From Zoogloeaceae bacterium (GTDB lineage: Bacteria; Pseudomonadota; Gammaproteobacteria; Burkholderiales; Rhodocyclaceae): 64,000 bases of DNA. Each line of letters begins with the position of its first letter. The first letter of the stretch is position 1. The position numbers and the translations under genes are program-made. The notes beneath the pieces were generated by a model. That model was given only the letters and a program-made list of their open reading frames with translations, ran no database searches and was not told where the DNA came from. Of this stretch, positions 54,598 through 64,000 are shown piece by piece. The stretch is from NCBI GenBank assembly GCA_024235595.1, contig JACKMC010000001.1:124001-188000 (forward strand). The letters run 5' to 3'.

Positions 54598-56214
54598 TCA
54601 GTCGTCCTCGACGCTGATCTCGGTGGCCAGATAGAGGCTGCCCGACTGCACGAAATGAACCTCGACCTCGACGCCGTTGGCCAGTCCACGGCTGTCCTGT
54701 CCGTTGATCTCGATGACCACTCCATTCACCGAAAAGCGGCTCGCGCTCACGTCGTAGGCGCGGCCGCGGGTTTCCAGCTCATCGAGCTCGGCACTCTTGA
54801 GCGTACGGAATTCGATGCTGTAGGCGACGAGGCCGCTCGATGCGCTGGTCGCCTCGATCTCCACTGTCGCGCCGTCCACAAGGCGATCCACCGCGCCATC
54901 CTCGAAGCTCGCATTGGGCGCGAGGGTCACCGCGCGGGTGGTCCCGTCGCGCAGTGTCAGCACGAAGGTGTCGCCCGACAGGCCGCTCACGGTGCCGGTG
55001 TATTCCACGGTGCTGCCGGTGGGCACCGAGCGCGATACTTCGACCACCTCGGCCAGCACCTTGTTGGCTTCGATCCGGCCGCTTACGACCACATAGGTGC
55101 CATTCGGGTCGCCGGAAGGGATCGGTCCGTTGGGGAAGCTCGCCTTCGAGGCATCCACCGCCACCCCGCGCAGCAGAAAGCTGGCGGTGCTCACGAAGGC
55201 GCCGATCGTGCCGCGCAGTTCGACGATTTCGGGTTTGAGGCGGGCGCTGACCAGCTGCTCCGCAATCAGTCCGTCGCCGCTGATCGTTCCGGTGGCGATC
55301 ACATAGTCGCCATCGATCAGCCCCGCCACGGTTCCCGCCAGCGCGGCGAGGCTGGCATCCACCGGAACCCCCGACAATTCGAAGCGGCTTGCCGAGCGCG
55401 CCGAAACCAGGCCGGCGATTCGCCCCTTGCCTGACAGACCCTGCAAGGTCCGCACCCTGACGACGCGGGCCGCGAGCCGACCGGCGCTCTCGGGCACGGG
55501 GCTCCACACATTGACCACCGCGCCCTCGGCGAGCGCCGCAGCCGACGGCAGCGTGGTGGTGGTGGCGTCGTAGTCGATGAACATGTCACCGAGCTTGAAG
55601 ACGCGGGCTGCGGTATCGAGGTTGTCGACGCGGCCGGTGATCCTGCGCACCTGGGTGGTCGAGGGCAACTGGCGGACCAGGCTTGCCTGGATGTAGGCGT
55701 GGTTCGAGCCATCGACACCGTACACGCCATGGATCTCGAGCATGCTGCCGTCGAGCTCGGGGCCGAAGCCGTCGAAACCGCTGTAGTAGGTAACCGGTCC
55801 GGCGGCGGCACTGGTGTTGGTACGCACGCTCACCCCGTTGACCACGAAACGCCCGAGCGCGGTGTCGAGCGCGCGGGCTTGCCCGATCAATGCCGCGTCG
55901 ACCTTTACCGTGGCGGGTTTTCCATCCGCGTCCAGGCTGATCTGCAATTGGTTGCCGAGATCGACGGACATTGCCGTGGTGGTGGTCGATTCCGCGCTTT
56001 CGCTGCCGGCGAGGTAGGTGCCGCTGGCGCTGCTGTAGCCGGCACCGTCGACAAGCACGCTGCCGAAGCCGGTGACCGATCCCCAGCTGATGCCGGTGCC
56101 GCCGGAGCCCACGCCGCCGTTCTGCGCCAGCGGCCCGCCGCCGCCGCCACAGCCGGCCACGAGGATCAATGTCGATATCGCCGCCACACGGCGCAAGGCC
56201 TCAAGGATTGTCAT
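54598..56214 (-). CDS. DUF5666 repeat lipoprotein
   Basis: A 538-residue exported protein. The lipobox LILVAGCGGGGG includes the Gly run common in this group. The mature part has about seven repeated beta-rich modules of the DUF5666 type, with recurring phrases such as FVVNGVSV, GRVDNLDTAARVFKLGDMFI and IDGDYVIATGTISGDGLIAE. The function is unknown. Its start overlaps the end of the DUF6502-like gene by 14 bases, so they are co-translated. The pair is divergent from the multihaem cytochrome. Confidence 0.85.
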   Translation of the reverse strand: MTILEALRRVAAISTLILVAGCGGGGGPLAQNGGVGSGGTGISWGSVTGFGSVLVDGAGYSSASGTYLAGSESAESTTTTAMSVDLGNQLQISLDADGKPATVKVDAALIGQARALDTALGRFVVNGVSVRTNTSAAAGPVTYYSGFDGFGPELDGSMLEIHGVYGVDGSNHAYIQASLVRQLPSTTQVRRITGRVDNLDTAARVFKLGDMFIDYDATTTTLPSAAALAEGAVVNVWSPVPESAGRLAARVVRVRTLQGLSGKGRIAGLVSARSASRFELSGVPVDASLAALAGTVAGLIDGDYVIATGTISGDGLIAEQLVSARLKPEIVELRGTIGAFVSTASFLLRGVAVDASKASFPNGPIPSGDPNGTYVVVSGRIEANKVLAEVVEVSRSVPTGSTVEYTGTVSGLSGDTFVLTLRDGTTRAVTLAPNASFEDGAVDRLVDGATVEIEATSASSGLVAYSIEFRTLKSAELDELETRGRAYDVSASRFSVNGVVIEINGQDSRGLANGVEVEVHFVQSGSLYLATEISVEDD

Positions 56215-57100
56215 GCTCGTGATCCCCGTCAGTGTCCGAACCGTCGGCGTTGCCGCCGGCCTGATCCCAGAAATACATGCCGAAGCGCATCCGGTGCACC
56301 GCCTCGGGGTGACCGCGATCGGCCTCGTAGAGCTGCTGCGCGGCGCCGATCATCTCGCGGCGCGCCTGCGCCCACAGCTTGCGTCCGAGTTCCTGCAGTT
56401 GTCGGGCCGACTCGGCGCGGATGCCGTCAGCGAACACCGCTTGTTCGAGGCGCGGCCCTTCGCCGAGCAGGTTTGCCACTGCGGTGGCGGCGTGGTCGGA
56501 GAGATTTCCGCCGAACAGCTCGAGCAACTCGCTCGAGCCGGGTGGCGGCACGAAGCCGTCCCGGTTCGGCACCACCAGATCGCCATGCTCGCCGGGCTCG
56601 ATCCGCGCCAGCCCGAGGCGGAGCAGTTCGGCCAACACGTTGAACGGTCGCAAATCGACGGTCACCGACCGAGCTAGGCTCTCGAAGGACGGCGCTGGAC
56701 CGAGACGCGGCAAGGCTTTGGGCCGTCGCCTGCGATCCTGGTAGATGGGGTCCTGCATCCATCGCGCGAATACCCGGTTGCTGATCGACAGCTCATTCGT
56801 CGGCTGTGGGGACAGGCCCGTTTCGCGCCATTTCCGGATGTCCTTGCGATGCACGCCGCTGAGCAGGCTGAGCGCCGAGTCGGTGTCCTTGCGGCCGCCC
56901 TCGCGCAGCGTGCGGTGCGCCTCTTCGACGAAAACCGGTTTGAGGGCCGTGGCCAGCCGGGTGTAATCCACGCCGGCCGCGAGCAGCGCTCGTGCCAACG
57001 GTCGCACCGCGCGCAATACCTCGGGCAGCAAGGCATCGCCCTTGGGCAATTGCCGGGCTGGTGCGCAAGGTTCCGGCAGGCGGCGGGGTGGGCGAACCAT
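56201..57100 (-). CDS. DUF6502-like protein
   Basis: A 299-residue protein of a family that I recognise only as DUF6502-like, so the name is moderately secure. The ATG at 57100 is preferred to an upstream start at 57175. The N-terminal half is helical (RAVRPLARALLAAGVDYTRL) with a possible winged-helix section (SLLSGVHRKDIRKWRETGLS), which suggests DNA binding. The C-terminus is Asp/His-rich (DGSDTDGDHEHD). It has no signal peptide, so it may be a regulator of the exported DUF5666 protein and cytochrome (inference). Confidence 0.7.
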   Translation of the reverse strand: MVRPPRRLPEPCAPARQLPKGDALLPEVLRAVRPLARALLAAGVDYTRLATALKPVFVEEAHRTLREGGRKDTDSALSLLSGVHRKDIRKWRETGLSPQPTNELSISNRVFARWMQDPIYQDRRRRPKALPRLGPAPSFESLARSVTVDLRPFNVLAELLRLGLARIEPGEHGDLVVPNRDGFVPPPGSSELLELFGGNLSDHAATAVANLLGEGPRLEQAVFADGIRAESARQLQELGRKLWAQARREMIGAAQQLYEADRGHPEAVHRMRFGMYFWDQAGGNADGSDTDGDHEHDNP

Positions 57101-57338
57101 CGTTCTCGTACAGGTGAAGGCAGGGAGGAAGTCTAAGTATAAAAGTAGAAAAGATGTTGCGTGGGAAAACATCACACGCTACGATGAAATCGCTGTTGGC
57201 GGGCACCACGAGCTCTAGCCCGTCGACATGAGCAAGGCGGTTTCCCGCGGGCATGGGCTCTGCCGGGTCCCCGCCCAGGGCGGCAGGGATCCGCTTCGGT
57301 GGCGAATGCCCGGATCGATGAAACACGGGAGGCGCATC
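57101..57338. promoter_or_regulatory. Divergent promoter region, DUF6502 and cytochrome genes
   Basis: A 238-base divergent gap with an AT-rich patch around 57130-57200. It should hold both promoters. No sites can be assigned. Confidence 0.4.
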
Positions 57339-59507
57339 ATGAACAGAAGAGTCATGGCGGCCGCAGTTTCACTGGCCCTCGCAGCTTGCGGTGGTGGTGG
57401 CGGCGGCGGAGGGGGCAGCCCAACGAGCCTCGTGGGCACCTTGGTAGACGCACCGGTCGCGGGGGTCGAGTTCGAATCCGCGAGCGGCAAGGGCATTACC
57501 GACAGCGGCGGCAACTTCATCTATCGCGACGGCGAGACGGTGAGCTTCCGTATCGGCGCCTTGGCGCTGGGCGCCGCGAAACCGCAGGACCGCAGGGTCA
57601 GTCCGCTGGAACTGGTGGGCACCGCCAACACAAGCGATGCGCGGGTCATCCGCATGCTGCGCACCTTGCAGTCGCTCGACTCCGACGGCGACCCCGAGAA
57701 CGGCATCCAGATCTCGGAAGCGGTTCGCCAGACCCTCGCCAGGCACGACCGCCTCGACCTGACCTCGGCCGCCACCACCGACCTCCAGGTGACAGCCCTG
57801 ATCGGCGAATACAAGGTCTCCGAGAACGAGGCCCGGGAGCATTTCGAGCGACACCGCGGCGACCATTCGGGCGAAGACGACGACTACACCCCGCCACCTG
57901 CCAACCCGGGTGGCGCTACCGGCAGCTATGCGTTGGTCGCCTGGAACGATCTCGGCATGCACTGCACCGATGGCAAGGACTTCTCTATCTTCTCGATCCT
58001 GCCGCCCTACAACAACCTCCACGCCCACTTGATAGACCGCAGCGCCAGCAGCAGCAAGCGCGTGACCAGCGGCGTCACGCTGAGCTACGAAGCGGTGCTC
58101 GACACCACCGGCTCGATCAACACCGAGAGCGCCAGCAAGACCAACTTCTGGAGCTGGGTAGGCTCGCTGTTCGGCGCCAGCCCCGCGCCCGACCGGGGCC
58201 TCAATCTCGCCGACCCCCTGGTGAGCAATCCCACCCCCTCGCGCAGTCCTGCGCCGATGCGCTACAACAGCGGCACCGACTGGTGGGAAGCCGAAGGCAT
58301 TCCGATCACCCCCTACGACGACGCCGGGCGAAAGAACTTCTACCCCATGGTCAAGGTCGTCGCGCGCGACTCGGCCGGCGCGGAGCTCGCCTCGACCCGG
58401 GTGGTGCTGCCCGTCTCGGATGAAATGAGCTGCCAGAGCTGCCATGCTTCCGGCAGCGCCGACGACGCGCGCCCGAGCGCCGGGTGGATCGACGATCCCG
58501 ATCCCGAAAAGGATTGGAAAAAGAACATCCTGCGCCTGCACGACGAGAAGTTCCCGGATGCGATCGCCACTGCCGCGATGCAATCCAGCTACACCGGTGG
58601 CGGCCTGCTCGCCACCGCGAATGGGGGGCAACCGGTGCTGTGCGCCGCATGCCATCAGTCCAACGCCTTGGCGACACCCGCCAAGCCGGGAATCAAGCCG
58701 CTCACCGAAGCCCTGCATTCGCAACATGCCACGGTCAAGGATCCGGCGAGCGGACTGGCGCTCAACGATCTTTCCAATCGCGACTCATGCTACATGTGCC
58801 ATCCCGGCTCGCAGACCAAGTGCCTGCGCGGTGCGATGGGCGACGCCAGGAACCCCGACGGCAGCAACGCCATGGATTGCCAGAGCTGCCACGGCAACAT
58901 GGCCATGGTCGGGGCCGCGGGCCGCCAGGGTTGGCTCGACCAGCCAAACTGCCAGAGCTGCCACGACAAGGACGCCGTCACCGGCAGCTTCGTGCGCCAC
59001 CTCTCGGTGTTCGACGCCAGCGGTGCCCCGCGACCGGTGCGCGACCAGCGCTTCGCGACCAACGCCAACGTCCCGGTGGCGGGCGTCTCGCTGTATCGCT
59101 TCAGCAAGGGTCACGGCGATCTGCAGTGCGAGGCCTGCCATGGCTCGACACATGCCATCTATCCGAGTTCGCATGCCAACGACAACGTGCAGAGTATCGA
59201 ACTGCAGGGCCACACCGGTACCATCGCGGAATGTACCGTGTGCCACAGCAGCGTTCCCAACACCCGCGACGGTGGCCCGCATGGGCTTCACACCATCGGC
59301 CAGGCCTGGGTGGGGCGCCACGGCGACGCAGCCGAATCGCGCGCGAGCGATTGCAAGTCCTGCCACGGGAGCGACTATCGCGGCAGTGCCCTGTCGCGCA
59401 CCAGCATGGCCCGCAGCTTCAAGGCGGACGACAAGACCCGCAGCTACGCGGCCGGCGACAAGGTCGGTTGCTACGACTGCCACAACGGACCCCGTGGCGA
59501 AGACTGA
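57339..59507 (+). CDS. Nine-haem c-type cytochrome lipoprotein
   Basis: A 722-residue exported electron carrier. The ATG at 57339 follows GGGAGG and starts a lipoprotein signal (lipobox LALAACGGG with a Gly run). The N-terminal part (about residues 25-150) is a beta-domain resembling carboxypeptidase-regulatory/adhesin modules. A second region without haems follows (YALVAWNDLGMHCTDGKDFS). The C-terminal half has nine CxxCH haem sites: CQSCH, CAACH, CYMCH, CQSCH, CQSCH, CEACH, CTVCH, CKSCH and CYDCH. It probably takes part in periplasmic or outer-surface electron transfer; the partners are not in the window. Confidence 0.9.
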   Translation: MNRRVMAAAVSLALAACGGGGGGGGGSPTSLVGTLVDAPVAGVEFESASGKGITDSGGNFIYRDGETVSFRIGALALGAAKPQDRRVSPLELVGTANTSDARVIRMLRTLQSLDSDGDPENGIQISEAVRQTLARHDRLDLTSAATTDLQVTALIGEYKVSENEAREHFERHRGDHSGEDDDYTPPPANPGGATGSYALVAWNDLGMHCTDGKDFSIFSILPPYNNLHAHLIDRSASSSKRVTSGVTLSYEAVLDTTGSINTESASKTNFWSWVGSLFGASPAPDRGLNLADPLVSNPTPSRSPAPMRYNSGTDWWEAEGIPITPYDDAGRKNFYPMVKVVARDSAGAELASTRVVLPVSDEMSCQSCHASGSADDARPSAGWIDDPDPEKDWKKNILRLHDEKFPDAIATAAMQSSYTGGGLLATANGGQPVLCAACHQSNALATPAKPGIKPLTEALHSQHATVKDPASGLALNDLSNRDSCYMCHPGSQTKCLRGAMGDARNPDGSNAMDCQSCHGNMAMVGAAGRQGWLDQPNCQSCHDKDAVTGSFVRHLSVFDASGAPRPVRDQRFATNANVPVAGVSLYRFSKGHGDLQCEACHGSTHAIYPSSHANDNVQSIELQGHTGTIAECTVCHSSVPNTRDGGPHGLHTIGQAWVGRHGDAAESRASDCKSCHGSDYRGSALSRTSMARSFKADDKTRSYAAGDKVGCYDCHNGPRGED

Positions 59508-59556
59508 GGCAAGTCCGGCCTCCCTGGGCGGCAGCCTGACCACAGCTTGAATCGAA

Positions 59557-59584
59557 AAGCCCCGCTCGAAACCGAGCGGGGCTT
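59557..59584. terminator. Bidirectional terminator between cytochrome and small protein genes
   Basis: Twelve-bp arms AAGCCCCGCTCG and CGAGCGGGGCTT with a 4-base loop. T-runs on both sides let it serve the converging cytochrome and 59615 genes. Confidence 0.88.
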
Positions 59585-59614
59585 TTTGGTGCGGGCGCCG
59601 CCGGCAAGCGAACG

Positions 59615-59884
59615 CTAGAATTGCCGCGGCATCGGATACTTGCGCTTGAAGGCGTCGTAGACCTTGCGCAGTTCCTTCTCACGTGCGAGATCCTGCCGCT
59701 CGGCGGCGCGGGCGATGAGGTCCTGGTGCATCTCGTGCAGCACATGGATGCCGCGCAGGTCCGCAATCAGCTGGTTGCCCAGTTCGGCAGCGACGATGGT
59801 GGCCATGTTCTGGTGTTCTGCAATGATCTCGATGGTCGCGCTATCAAGGTCGATGAAATCCAGGCAATCGATGAGACTCAGCAT
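59615..59884 (-). CDS. Small helical hypothetical protein
   Basis: An 89-residue protein that I do not recognise. The ATG at 59884 follows GGAGGG. It is predicted helical with a hydrophobic first half (DLDSATIEIIAEHQNMATIV) and a basic C-terminus (KVYDAFKRKYPMPRQF). No signal or membrane helix. It has its own terminator and good codon use, so it is likely expressed. Confidence 0.65.
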   Translation of the reverse strand: MLSLIDCLDFIDLDSATIEIIAEHQNMATIVAAELGNQLIADLRGIHVLHEMHQDLIARAAERQDLAREKELRKVYDAFKRKYPMPRQF

Positions 59885-60184
59885 GATGGCCCTCCGGCCG
59901 GTCGGCACCGGCGAATGTGCATGTTCTTGGTGCATCCACGCTCCATGTGGACGCATGAAACGGAGCCATCACCCGCTTCACGGGTTGCCAGACTGGCTGA
60001 TACCAGGCTTTTCTGTCTGTTGGGACTGTCTCCGTAGACTAGCGAAGCAAACCCTGTGCCATAGAACTTCATACAATAGCGCTTCAAGATAGGGCCGCAA
60101 GGATAGTGTTCTTTGATCCCGGTTGGAACCGTTGCGCCGAAATACAATCATTCAGTCTCAGCCCCGCCCCGATCGATCACCTTC
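59885..60184. other. Intergenic region upstream of uvrA
   Basis: 300 bases, divergent. No LexA-type box with CTGT-N8-ACAG spacing is obvious. It should hold the promoters for uvrA and the 59884 gene, but none can be assigned. Nothing else is seen. Confidence 0.4.

Positions 60185-64000
<3,816 letters not shown>

Noticed and set aside
59885..60184. A LexA/SOS box upstream of uvrA
   Set aside because: CTGT and ACAG half-sites are not found at the required spacing. Some uvrA genes are not SOS-controlled.

Overview
The window looks like part of the chromosome of a high-GC betaproteobacterium, most likely order Rhodocyclales (Thauera/Azoarcus/Aromatoleum type). This is judged from gene order and protein flavour, not from a search: yidC-mnmE, speD-speE, rsmB-DUF4390-NtrY/NtrX-like-trkA-trkH, hemE/priA, pqqABCDE, and EF-P arginine rhamnosylation (earP-efp). 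No rRNA, tRNA, CRISPR array, IS element or prophage was seen. yidC-mnmE normally sits beside rpmH/dnaA, and two perfect parS palindromes lie at 2.5 and 3.5 kb, so the left edge is probably within a few kb of the replication origin.

Layout. 0-6.3 kb: end of yidC, mnmE, a TSUP exporter, two parS sites, spermidine genes speD-speE, and rsmB. 6.3-14.7 kb: a DUF4390 protein, an NtrY-like kinase, a response regulator whose central AAA+ region has lost its ATPase and sigma-54 motifs, then trkA and two tandem trkH genes. 14.8-18.5 kb: hemE, an AT-rich gap with a consensus DnaA box, and priA. 18.6-23.1 kb: a two-subunit NAD-linked formate dehydrogenase. 23.4-29.2 kb: ROK kinase, EamA exporter, acyltransferase, an OmpA/DUF4398 lipoprotein pair, and a divergent LysR regulator.

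29.2-41.6 kb is the most accessory-looking part. It holds a TIR-transmembrane-WD40 protein, a 57-residue Gly/Ser/Cys-rich peptide gene facing away from it, a cupin, the complete pqqABCDE operon with a divergent proline iminopeptidase, an amidase-lipoprotein pair that resembles a toxin-immunity module, and a decayed hydroxybutyrate dehydrogenase gene. 41.6-51.8 kb: proVWX osmoprotectant importer, the ABC-F protein YbiT, an MFS transporter, a periplasmic rhodanese, small hypotheticals, an RsuA-type pseudouridine synthase and a second TSUP protein. 51.8-53.9 kb: earP-efp. 54.1-59.5 kb: a helical lipoprotein, then a DUF5666 lipoprotein and a DUF6502-like gene divergent from a nine-haem cytochrome c lipoprotein. 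60.2-64 kb: a UvrA that runs off the window and appears to be a double-length fusion, with an in-frame inverted-repeat insertion.

Three copies of an approximately 99-nt intergenic repeat (3.3, 26.5 and 48.7 kb) form a dispersed family I do not recognise. The best candidates for something undescribed are the TIR-WD40/Cys-rich peptide locus, the amidase/lipoprotein pair, the 99-nt repeat family, and the DUF5666/DUF6502/nonahaem cytochrome locus.
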